Assembly (NCBI GenBank): GCA_001247695.2
Contig: LGRX02034761.1
Coordinates: 1-64,000, forward strand
Length of the DNA stretch: 64,000 nucleotides
Reading direction: 5' to 3'
Origin: Cymbomonas tetramitiformis
Taxonomy: Eukaryota; Chlorophyta; Pyramimonadophyceae; Pyramimonadales; Pyramimonadaceae
Under the pieces are notes generated by a model. It had not been told where the DNA came from, did no database searches, and saw only the letters and a program-made list of their open reading frames with translations. Shown in pieces: positions 22,926 through 32,862 of this stretch; position 1 is the first letter of the stretch; every line of letters starts with the position of its first letter. Position numbers and translations under genes: made by a program.

Positions 22926-24278
22926 TTGGGACCCCGGCCGTGGGAGCTAGAATGCGCTGAGACTCTGTTTTTGCTAGAAACGTGGGTGCTTGCTATAGGA
23001 GCACTCCGCAGTCAGCGCATGTTGCCCTTGCTGCAGATGACAGGACTCGTGGCAACGCTGTTTTATTTACAGTCGTCTTGGGACATCGACGTCGTAAAAC
23101 GCGTTGCGAAGGACACCTTGGGGAACAAGGCGTCCTCATTTTCCGGAAGTGAAACACATCGTCAACTTCTTTGGGACTCCTTGGTAACTGCGTTGGAGGG
23201 CTCCTTTGTCAACAAGGACTCCTCCAACGAGGCCATTTTGACCTCGTGGACGTCGACAAGGAGGTACACCCAATTTACAACGACATCTTACTTCGCTCCT
23301 GGGTCTCGTTGACCACGCCCCACTCTCCAGCTCGTAGGTGGGTCGACGCGTCGGCTAGGATTTCTCCGCGCGACGGTAAGCGTGCCCTTCTGGAAATTAC
23401 GAAACGGCTTTTACCGCCTGGACATCGGCCCCTCCGCCACCACGAGGAGTTATTGGCTATTTCTTTTGGACCCTCGGACGATCCGGAGCCCCTCGTGCCT
23501 CAATTCGACGAATGCATCAAGGCTATTGCGGCCTCTGGAGCTGGTACCCTTGACGACAAGGCCGCCAAGCGACAGCTGCTGGCGGCACTGGACGGTGAGT
23601 TTTTATCGAGAGGTAATCACCCCACTCCGTCTTGACACCAAATTGGCGAAAGTGGCGATTGAGGAGATCTACACCCACGTCCTCGAGGTGTGGTGGTGTG
23701 CGAACCCTGATGGCCATCCCACTCGCCCCAAGGCTGTACCGTCGCACACGCATCTCGCAGCGGCGTACACAGGTGGGGACCAGCCTGACGTGCAGGATTT
23801 CCTCCAGGAGTTTGCTCGCATCGTGGGTGAGGCTTCCACTTTGCTTGCCTCACTTCGTCATGAGGGACGTAAGAATGAGCGTGACACACCGCCGCCACGG
23901 GATGAATTTCCCCGTCGGCACAACGCCAGTGGTGTCAAGTTTCCGCCGTCCAAGTGGCGCGATGACCGCAACCGTCGACCTGACGGTAAGTTTCATGGAC
24001 ATGGCCGTCGATTAGGCAAGTTTAATCATCGTTTTGCGGCCTCCCCGCTCCCGAAAGGGGGAAATTGGTCGCAGTCGCGTTCCACGCAAGCGGCACGGAG
24101 CGTTTCTTTTCACTCCGCGTCTTCGGCTTTCGTCCAGGAGTGCCCCCTTTGTCCGGGTCACTATCACGACACGGCACGTTGCCCGGCGGTGTGTGGTTCG
24201 TGTGATGTGGACTTACGTGATACCGCCATGGACATGCATGGACCTCGTCGTTTCGGCCTTTCAAACTGCCTACGATGA
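22926..24278 (+). pseudogene. Frameshifted Gag with CCHC zinc knuckle, element 2
   Basis: Three overlapping frames together resemble Gag 1. The first, to about 23280, contains LGNKASSFSGSETH. The second, about 23300-23635, contains SPRDGKRALLEITKRLLPPG. The third, about 23620-24278, contains RFAASPLPKGGNWSQS and the classic knuckle CPLCPGHYHDTARC. At least two frameshifts break the gene. The homology to Gag 1 holds over most of its length, although their LTRs differ. Confidence 0.75.
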
Positions 24279-24533
24279 CGGGAACGACGGGGAATTTGCC
24301 GAGTTGTGCCACCAGCACGACCGACCGCTGGTACGTGACGACCCTGAGCCCTTTACGTACCCGGCAGGACACGACGTGGGATTACTGTACGTGCGCACTA
24401 TGCGGGTTTGGGACGTACTGTAGTACATCGGACACCGGCATGGGAGATGTGCTTGCCGACGCGCGAGGCGTGCTCCCCTCTATGCGGTCTGCGGCTGCGG
24501 CTGCGGCTGTAGAGGTCGGTGGTGCTGCCACAG

Positions 24534-26275
24534 GGTAAACGTTATTGGACACGAAGTGGGAACTGATTCCGCGCGATCGAGATGTCATCAGACCTGAGAC
24601 AGGTCGCCATCGTAATTTCGCCGGATCCGAGGTGCCACCGCTCCGAGGTGCACATGGTAAAACTGCGAACGGAAGGTCAAAGGCAAAGGGAAAGGCAAAG
24701 GGTTTAAGATTTAGCGGCAGTAGGAATAGTTTTCAGAAGCATATGGAAAGTATTCTAGTGCTTCTGAAAACTATTCCTACTTCTTCTATATCCTAAACCC
24801 TTTGACTTTCCTTTTACTGCTGCACGCGACCGGCAAGCATCTTTGAAACTTCCGAGTTTGAAAGATGCGTTTTGTATTTTGGGTGCACCCTAAAATTACA
24901 AAACAGCCGAGCGCTTCCCGTTTGTGCGGGATATTCACATGTATTCCATGGCATATTTCATATGAATTAACACACATGCACACGCAGGGGAAACCCTCGG
25001 CTGCTTGGCATCTTTGGGTTTGGGTTCGAACCCAAACCCGAACCCAAAACATCTGCCTTATAAATAAATTGCGCGTTTCGCGCACAAGTAACTTGAAGCC
25101 TTGAGCTTCAGGTAACTTAAAGATATATCCCTTGGCAGTATTTGTGCCAAGCTTCGTGCTCTAGGACGCACGGGAAGCCCTCGGCTGTTTGGCATCTTTG
25201 CGTTTGGGTTCGAACCCAAACCCAAACCCAAAACATCTGCCTTAGAAACAAAACGCGCGTTTCGCGCACAAGTAACTTGAAGCCTTGAGCTTCAGGTAAC
25301 TTAAAGATATGTACCTTGGCAGTATTTGTGCCAAGTTTCGTGCTCTAGGACGCACGGGAAGCCCTCGACTGTTTGGCATCTTTGGAATTGGGTGTCACGT
25401 TCGAACCCAAACCCAAAACATCTGCCTTAGAAATAAATTGCGCGTTTCGCGCACAAGTAACTTGAAGCCTTGAGCTTCAGGTAACTTAAAGATATGTATC
25501 TTGGCAGTATTTGTGCCAAGTTTCGTGCGCTAGGACGCACGGGAAGCCCTCGGCTGTTTGGCATCTTTGGGTTTGGGTACGTTCGAACCCAAACCCAAAG
25601 GCAAAGGCATAGGACAGTTTCGTAGATTCTGTCCCGATGCCTTCGCAACCTCGCATGCTAACTCATATTATAATGAATATTCAACATTCAAGCGTTGGGT
25701 ACCCCACGCCAACGGGAAGCGCTCGGCTGATTTGTTATTTGGGTATGCGCACCCAAATGACCAAAAACGCATCTTCGAAACTCGTTAGTTTCAAAGATGC
25801 GTGGCCGATGCCTTCGTGCTTATGTGTATATTTCATATGAAATATGCCATGGAATAAATGTGAATATCCCGCACAAACGGGAAGCGCTCGGCTGTTTTGT
25901 AATTTTAGGGTGCACCCAAAATACAAAACGCATCTTTGAAACTCGGAAGTTTCAAAGATGCTTGCCGGTCGCGTGCAGCAGTAAAAGGCAAGGCAAAGGG
26001 TGTAGGATATAGAAGAAGTAGTCTGAATAGTTTTCAGAAGCACTAGAATACTTTTCATATGCTTGTGAAAACTATTCCTACTGCCGCTAAATCTTAAACC
26101 CTTTTCCCCTTTGCCTTTGACCTTCTGTTCGCAGCTTTACCATGTGCACCTCGCAGCGGTGGCACCTCGGATCCGGCGAAATGACGATGACGACCTGTCG
26201 CTGTCTCAGGTCTGATGACATTGACATCTCGATCGCGCGGAATCAGTTCCCACTTCGTGTCCAATAACGTTTACC
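24534..26275. mobile_element. Foldback element with about 435-bp inverted arms, 8-bp target duplication
   Basis: Both ends read GGTAAACGTTATTGGACACG inward. TGCCACAG flanks the element at 24526-24533 and 26276-26283. The arms, about 24534-24970 and 25835-26275, are near-perfect inverted copies and themselves contain smaller palindromes. The core holds about four tandem 180-bp units. There is no gene. An 8-bp duplication with long arms fits a foldback or non-autonomous hAT/Mutator-type element. Confidence 0.92.
24985..25620. repeat. Tandem 180-bp units made of serial hairpins
   Basis: About four units. Each contains GTTTGGGTTCGAACCCAAAC, GAAGCCTTGAGCTTC, GCGCGTTTCGCGC and CTTGGCAGTATTTGTGCCAAG-like palindromes, so each unit could fold into four hairpins in a row. 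Confidence 0.9.
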
Positions 26276-26283
26276 TGCCACAG

Positions 26284-27255
26284 CCGGTGCACAGGCACCC
26301 CTTCACCTTGGCACGTTGTCTGTGCCGCAGGTGGTGTGCGATGTGCCACCACCTGCCAATCACGAGATCGACACTCAGCGGCTTCACCCGGTTTTGCCTT
26401 CGGACCCGGCAGCCTACGAGTCGCCTTTTGGGGCACCCTTTGAGGGGACCTTCATGGACAGGTTTCACCCGGCATGCCCTGACTTGTAACCCTTCCCTTA
26501 ATGTATGCTCACGTAAGTTTGCTAGGGGGCACGTTCACGACGTGGAGCTTTCCGTGATCGACGATGACACCGACTCGGACATTTTTTCTTCCCATGGAGA
26601 CGTGATTCCTTCGGCCCCACCGGCTACACTTTCACGTGTCGGTGCGGCAAGATTGCCGGGGCCATCTCTTTTGCATCCCTGGCCCTGCCCGCACTCATGT
26701 GCCTTGCATGTGTCTCAGCGGTTCAGGGTTCGGTGGTGCTCGATCGAGCCGCTGACTTCTCCGCAGCGGTACATCCCACCGGGGTGACGACTGCCAACTG
26801 TCTGTCTGACTTGCCAATCACTTTCCCTTTTAGCATTTCTTTTGCTTCTTTGGTTTCGGCAGCCTCGAACCTTGACTTTTACGATTCTGGATTCCTGGAT
26901 TTTCTCTACGCATCTGGTTCTGGATTCTGGTTCTGGACTCTGGTTCTGTACTCTGGCTTATGGACTCTGGTTTTGGTTACACATCGTTGACATGGACCAC
27001 TTCTTCAACTCCGGTGAACTCTGCAGCTTTGTGGACCACTTTGAAAGTGGCTGAGTAGCTGTGGAATTGGCTGTAGGAACTTAGCTGAAAGCAGTCTCCT
27101 AGCAGCAGTTTTAGAATGGGACCGCCCTGGCTGAAAGCACAGGCCTCCCACTAGTAGTTTCCAGCTTCTTGCTGTTTGTTGTTTCGGACTTTTCTGATTT
27201 AGCTGTGCCTCTCTTTGCCACCTGTAACAGTTCTCCGTACAGTCACAGGGTGGTG
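26284..27255 (+). other. 3' internal region of gag-only element 2
   Basis: Some frames look coding in composition (for example DDTDSDIFSSHGD at about 26560-26600). No domain was recognised and frames are broken. A repeated CTGGTTCTGGA motif lies at 26910-26970. Confidence 0.4.
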
Positions 27256-27458
27256 TGCTGGATTCAGTGACCCGCTACCCGTAACTCGTCACTATATATG
27301 ACTCCCGTTAGCTGTACCAGTACTCGTACAGTACTAGGATATAGGTGCCAGATACCTAGGTCACAGACAACTATATTCGTTTAACCTTTTAATCTATCTC
27401 ACACTTGTATGAACTTAACAGTGACACCCGATATTTTGGTATAACAATATATCTCACA
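27256..27458 (+). repeat. 3' LTR of gag-only element 2
   Basis: 203 bp. It differs from the 5' copy mainly by two short TA-rich insertions. Confidence 0.9.
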
Positions 27459-28439
27459 TCATATTTGGACAACCCATAGATGGCCTTAGCTGCATTTGTA
27501 GCAATAATGGCACGCTTCGAGGGCATGTTCGTTTGCAAAAGTCGTCGTAAAAACGGTGGTCCTTCCACAAGGACCACCACGGACCACCGCCAGACCACCT
27601 TATAGCATTTTGGAGGCCGCATGGGGGCCTCTTAGTGGTGCTCACGGTGATATATTTTGAGTTTATGAACACATATGAAAACTTAGTGGGATACAGTAGT
27701 TCGGTCTCTAGACGCCATTTCCGCTCCATTGCAATATGATGCATGCCGAACCCCAAGCGAATTCCCAAATATTCGAATTTCACACTTCAGAAATTATTGA
27801 TTGGCCGTCTTAAACAATTACTTCCCGTCGCATGATTCGATGTTGGGATGATTTAAAGCTTTCAGAAATTCACAATGTGTATATAGGTATATAGTTGAAG
27901 TTTAAATGTGTCGCGTACACCAAGGGCGTCAGTTATGCTTTCCCAAGCGAGCAGTTCGTTGTGTACGTCGGACTACATGTCACCACCAAAATGCTCGCGC
28001 CAAAATGCTCGCAAAATGCACGGGTGAAATGATACATTAAACACAGCCAGCATACTCATTCCAACCAGACCTATTGCCCGAACATCATTGGAACATCGAT
28101 GTTAGGTTGATATGATCGCATTCACGCTGGTCTAGCCATGATATACTATTGGTAAAAATAATTAGGTAAGATGGGGCCCCATTTTGGTAGATTTCGAAAG
28201 TTCAAAAAATAAAAAATAAAAAATCGAGGATAGTAGTCTTAAATGCAGTTGTCATGGATATATTACGTGGATATATACCGAACCATCCATTGAAGTACTT
28301 AATAATATAGGACCCATACTAACTAACTTTCGTGGGATCAAGATTATACGGCCAAATAAATTATTTGGAACTTGGTCCTTGTGGGAGGACCAAAAGGCGT
28401 TCTTGGTCCTCCCACAAGGACTGCGGGGCAGTAGCCACA

Positions 28440-28702
28440 AGGTATGGCAAACGCGAGGTCAAAAAGTGCTCGGTAAACGCAATTTTTTTTTATTGACTTA
28501 TCGGATCCGCGGGGACATTGTAAACGCACAGGAACTTGTCCGTACAAAAAAGGATGCGCAACGGGGAAGTTATGCTCGATACACTTCACGATTCACCCAT
28601 ACTTAACCATACTTAAGAAAAAGTTTATATCGCCCACATTTAAAAATCTAGAAGAAATTGCGTTTCCCGAGCACTTTCTGACCTCGCGTTTGCCATACTT
28701 TG
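28440..28702. repeat. Inverted repeat, about 48-bp arms
   Basis: GTATGGCAAACGCGAGGTCA with 25 further bases at 28442-28490 is matched in reverse at 28652-28698. The 160-bp loop contains no gene. It may be a small foldback element. Confidence 0.8.
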
Positions 28703-29329
28703 ATGTACTCTCTCGCGTTGGCGGCGTTTAAGGAACATACGAGTGCACGAAGATCGAAGGGTATTAGCACGAACGGAGATCGCAAGATCACAAGGTATCG
28801 GTCTCGCACCGGTTGTTTGTACCGAACACGTTGAGGGCGCTCCCGAATTCTCATGCGCGGCAGTGAAAGCTTGCGTGGTTTCAAAAGCAGAATGAACAAC
28901 GGCACCACAGTGGCTAGGAGCTTGAAGGTCGGTAACGGGATCGCTTCTCAGAACTTGCGCATAAGTCCTTACCGGGTTCGAGCCTGGGCTCGTGCGCCCC
29001 TCATATGCAGTCCCGTCATGAAGAACAACATGCTCATGTTGCCCAGAACTGTATGATTGTGTGTCCCGTGCGCGTTGGGTTCATTAGCAGGGAGGGATAA
29101 ACAAGCACCGTCATTGACATTGGAACTCGTCACACTGGACTGGATCTTACTGGGGACGGGAGCCCGGATTTGGATTGCAAGTCCGACGCGAGTGGACACT
29201 TGGGGACTGCACAAACGCTTTCGCTGTATTCAAGAATCGATGTAGAGCAATGTTAATAGTTTGCCCAATATTATGTTGCTCAGGCGGCAGATTTGGTTTA
29301 ATTGTCATGCAATGGCGGGAGATCGGACG
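28703..29329. other. Interior of the Mutator-like element, no gene seen
   Basis: No open frame of recognisable protein and no obvious repeats. Confidence 0.5.
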
Positions 29330-30315
29330 CCCCGCGCCCGGGCTGTATTGGAATATCATTTTAAGCCACGGGTCATTAAAGGATAAAATTAGTAGCACCG
29401 GGCTATCTAGTGTCTGTTACCCATCTGTTGGCTATAGCCAACATTAGGGCCCCGTATGTTGGCTGGAGCCAACATAAGCCTTGCTGACAATGCCGGGAGC
29501 TGTCGGTACCGGATTGTATATTTCATTAGCTCAAAATGACGGTGGGGATGTTCTCTTTCACACATGCGTTAACAACATTGGGACGCTCGAAATCATCGGC
29601 GAGAATTTAGGTTAATATTCAAGAGAATGTGAAAATTTGTGGAATTTCCAAGGAATTTTGGGTGTTTACATACCCATGTTACTTCGATCGATATTTTGAG
29701 GGTCAAGATGAACTCGGATGAAAGTTTTGACAAGCTCGAGATCTTGACAACATGGGCGTTCGATTTTTCAATGGCCTTCTCATGCCGCTCACATTGCACA
29801 ATTTTCTTATGTTGGCTGCAACCAACATAATGAGCATTTTGTATTTTCGCGATCATACCCCAACTATAGGGCACAATTATGCAAGCCCCCATGGGTGTAA
29901 GAAGGTATACCACGTATCGACATTTTTTAAAAGGTCTAGTAGCCCTTCAAACAACATTGCTTTGGAGCAATAAGTAATATGCTTCGGAACTTTGGGCTTT
30001 ATGTTGGCTGCAGCCAACATAAAGATGGGTAAGCGACACTAGGAATTTAATTATTTGAAACGGGCTATCAAGGAATAAAAATCTTTGCCACCGGGCCATT
30101 CAGGAATATTCGTACTTGCCGCCGGGTCGGGATTTAAGCCACGGGCTGTCTACAATATAAATTAAAGCCACCGGGCTATTAGACTTTTTCAAATTAAGCC
30201 ACCGGGCTAATACGGAATTAAGATTCATGCCACCGGGCTATTACCCATTTCCATTTATGCCACGGGCCATTTCGGAATAAAAACCTTTGCCACCGGGCTA
30301 TTACGAAAAAACCCC
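29330..30315 (-). repeat. Right TIR array of the Mutator-like element, split by a MITE
   Basis: GCCACCGGGCTA units run at 30050-30315 and also at 29330-29407. The two parts are separated by the 630-bp element at 29410-30039. Confidence 0.82.
29410..30039. mobile_element. 630-bp MITE with GTGTC..TTACCCATCT ends, TA duplication
   Basis: The left end is GTGTCTGTTACCCATCT and the right end, reversed, is GTGTCGCTTACCCATCT. TA lies at 29408-29409 and 30040-30041. It splits the right TIR array of the Mutator-like element, which gives the insertion order. A Tc1/mariner-type MITE is the simplest reading. Palindromes of the TGTTGGCTxxAGCCAACA type recur inside at 29423, 29458, 29811 and 30002. An 80-bp piece near 29690-29750 is also found, reversed, at about 16610-16675. 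Confidence 0.7.
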
Positions 30316-30689
30316 AACAATGAAACCTCACCGTATAAACGTATAAACCTCACATAATCGATAATGAAACCTCACATAATAGAAAAACATCTGCTATTAT
30401 CAGTACTGTTATTATTATTATCATTGTTATCATGATTACATTTCTGCCGGGTGCGGCGTGCGTGGGGGATGGCCTGAGATTGTTGTTATCCCAAATCGAA
30501 ATGGGCTAGCTAAGCTAGTTGCTATATCTCAATAGCGCCTGTCAAAGCCAATCATCTCTCCCAACAGGGGAGAGGAAACCGGCAGAGAAAAATGCACGGT
30601 CGTCGTGCTAAAAACTCTAGCTGTCAGAGAGTCGGAGCCGTGGTCGGGGAGGTGGAGGGGTGGCTGAAACCAAGGCATTGTACCCATTG

Positions 30690-30905
30690 TGTCGCGATAT
30701 TCCGATATATCGATATATCGGGGAAATCGGTATCGATCGATGCATTTTTTGGCAAATCGGAATCATTAGAATCGATCGATTGCCACATTAAAGAAATCGA
30801 TTTCGCATGCAAAAAAATTGGCATCGATCGATGTTTCACATTAACAAATCGGTATTGATCGACTTCGCACGCCAGCAAATCAGTATCGATCGATGTCAAC
30901 ATGTG
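30690..30905. repeat. Left subterminal ATCGATCGAT repeats of the hAT element
   Basis: Seven or so AATCGGTATCGATCGATG-like units. The equivalent right set lies at 36775-37045. Arrays of short motifs near the ends are typical binding sites for hAT transposases (inference). Confidence 0.8.
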
Positions 30906-31149
30906 GCTTGAGATATCGATATGTTATTCGCATATCGGTATATCGGAATCTTAACCAATCTTTGATGTTTCAATTGATCCAGGAAGTAGAGCTAACGGGA
31001 TTTTCATAGGTGGAAATTTGCAAAAGTTCGATATTTTGACGCAAGTGATGGAGAACGTAATAGCGACAAAGCACTAGCTCTCCAATATATTTTTATATTC
31101 AGGCGATCAACTCTGAATATATATTTATACGTCGCTTCAAACTCGACGC

Positions 31150-31270
31150 TTGAGCGCAGAGTGAGGCTCGAACACGAGATCTCATGGTTCATAGTCGCAC
31201 GCCTTGCCAACTACACCATCTCAGCCTCATGGTTCATAGTCGCACGCCTTGCCAACTACACCATCTCATG
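31150..31270 (-). other. tRNA-like sequence with a partial duplication
   Basis: On the minus strand TGGTGTAGTTGGCAAGGC (box A-like) is followed by GTGTTCGAGCCTC (box B-like) about 40 bp later. The box A half is duplicated in tandem. The anticodon stem could not be folded well, so a tRNA-derived SINE head is as likely as a tRNA. Confidence 0.35.
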
Positions 31271-31367
31271 CTGTTGTACCCTTGAAAAAAGAAACGTTCC
31301 GGCGGGTACATTTTGGTTTGCAGGCACGTTCACACTGGAGAGAGGGGTGAGTTGGGCTCGAGCGGCA

Positions 31368-31627
31368 TGGAAGCATGATTGGAAGCCCAAGCCCACGGTG
31401 CTGGTGAATACCGAAACCACTGTTGCGCGAAAGAAGGCGACAAATAGTGTCAGCGCTGCAAACATTTTGCAGGACTCAGATGATGAGGAAGAGGCCCCTG
31501 TGGCAACATCCTCGGGTGCAAGTGAGAGTGGATGTGAGGAACAGATGGATGAGCGTGCGCGCTACCTTGCACACCCGGATGCCGCACAAGGCACAGATCC
31601 TCTTAAGTAGTGGCACTTGCACATGGG
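31368..31627 (+). pseudogene. hAT transposase, upstream fragment
   Basis: This frame reads ANILQDSDDEEEAP, an acidic stretch, then ARYLAHPDAAQGTDPLK, a stop codon, and WHLHMG. DPLxxW is the usual element just before the hAT dimerisation domain. The frame continues exactly across the retroelement insertion into EFPYLSK at 36511. The TAG after DPLK shows it is inactive. Confidence 0.75.
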
Positions 31628-32014
31628 TGTCACAAACCACGGCTTATCGTGTACCTTAGCCGGGTTGTGACACTTGCGACAGCAGTCTCTGTGACGAACG
31701 TATGACACGCGCAGTACGATACGCGCGAGTAGTTATGACAGTGACGAGATACGGAAGTACGGATGGGTGTTACACTTGTTTGGAGATAGCGAGAATAAGT
31801 AGGGCGGCGTAGCAGGGTGAGGCAGACGCTCATTTTTGTTTTGCCTTCGCAACAGTGAGTCCGAAAATAGGAAGTGCTCGCTCAGACCGCGAAAACAGCA
31901 GTGTTATGATATAAAGATTTATGATATATGACATTCTTTTCCTTGTGAAGTTGTACATTTGTTGTACTTGCGATTGTGTGATAGTGTCAGAACTGTAACC
32001 TTCAGTCTTTTTCA
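31628..32014 (+). repeat. Split repeat A1
   Basis: 387 bp from TGTCACAAACCACGG to TCAGTCTTTTTCA, the same as A2 apart from at most a few bases. No B copy follows it. Confidence 0.93.
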
Positions 32015-32089
32015 AAACAAAAATGTGCCTTATTACAGACATGTCGTCTGTAATTCTGAGAGCGAAACTGCAGTCCTGAAGAACGAGGC

Positions 32090-32775
32090 TTCCAAAGGGT
32101 GAAGCCAGGGACGGATTTATCCGTACTGGTAAGCTTGGAAGAGGTTGAGGGAAGCAGACTGTTGTGACACTCGAGGTTCAGCAGCCTGGCAAGACACAGC
32201 AACAGCGATTATTAGCGTATCCTGGACTATCCCGGTGATGCGAAGCACTGGATGGTAAAGCCAGGGACGGATTTATCCGTACTGGTACGCCTGAAGGCGT
32301 AGAGCGGAACCGGAGGCTCATTATTCGATATGATGACAGCGTTGAGAATGTTATTCTGGAGTATTCTGGGAAATGGCATCCTGCTGGAGCGAAGCACCGG
32401 ACGGTCAAGCCAGGGACGGATTTATCCGTACTGGTACGCTTGAAGGCGTAGAACGAAACGGGATTGTCAGTGGTTATTATCACAGCAGCGGTCATTGGCC
32501 TCATTGCGGCATTCTGGCTTATTCTAGGAGATGGTATCCTGCTGAAGCACAGCACTGACCAGGGACACTGAAAGTGAAAGCAACGGTGCTGGCTATCTGG
32601 AAGGAGTGGAGAAGAACAGGGAGCGAATTACCCGCAAGATTCAACACTTACTTTATGAGCGAGTACCTCCTTGCAGTGATTGTCCCTTAGAGCGAAGCAC
32701 TGAAAGGTGATACCAGGGACGGATATCCGTACTGGTAAGCTTGGAAGTGTAGAGTGAAAGGGGCTTTCACATTGG
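32090..32775 (+). repeat. Leader repeats around ACGGATTTATCCGT, about 4 copies
   Basis: Units near 32095, 32255, 32400 and 32705 each carry CCAGGGACGGATTTATCCGT, a hairpin-forming core, followed by ACTGGTA and a short hairpin (GCTTGAAGGCGT-like). Confidence 0.85.
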
Positions 32776-32862
32776 GACCTTCTCACTGCCGGGAAAATAG
32801 CAACGGAGTCGAATACTGATCGCCAGAAGCAGCAAAGAGCGGAAAGACGTACCCAGAGAGCG

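Larger units (their letters stand above)
22346..27458 (+). mobile_element. Gag-only LTR retrotransposon 2
   Basis: The LTRs at 22346-22537 and 27256-27458 begin TGCTGGATTCAGTGAC and end ATATCTCACA. GGTGGTG precedes the 3' LTR, as in element 1. The flanks TATTA and TCATA do not match well, so no target duplication is claimed. It contains a broken gag related to that of element 1 and no pol. A foldback element interrupts its interior. Confidence 0.85.
22206..28437. mobile_element. TIR element B, TGGCTACTG family, 4-bp duplication CAAG
   Basis: The left end is TGGCTACTGTCC and the right end is GGGGCAGTAGCCA. CAAG flanks both at 22202-22205 and 28438-28441. Hairpins of GGTCCT..AGGACC type occur inside the ends, as in element A. 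Without the nested LTR element it is about 1.12 kb, the same size class as element A (1075 bp). It is therefore the same family. Confidence 0.85.
20245..30315. mobile_element. Mutator-like element with tandem-repeat TIRs, 9-bp target duplication
   Basis: The ends read GTGTTTTTTTTCGTAACAGC (left) and, reversed, GGGGTTTTTTCGTAATAGCC (right). They are flanked by AACAATGAA at 20236-20244 and 30316-30324. Each TIR is several hundred bp and consists of degenerate 30-40 bp units around TAGCCCGGTGGC. Long TIRs with a 9-bp duplication fit the Mutator superfamily. No transposase was recognised, so it is non-autonomous. It carries three further insertions, which account for about 6.9 kb of its length. 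Confidence 0.8.

Noticed and set aside
22341..27463. 5-bp target duplication for gag-only element 2 (TATTA/TCATA)
   Set aside because: Two of five bases differ, so it is not supported.
31150..31270. True tRNA gene
   Set aside because: Box A and box B match, but no plausible anticodon stem or acceptor stem pairing.
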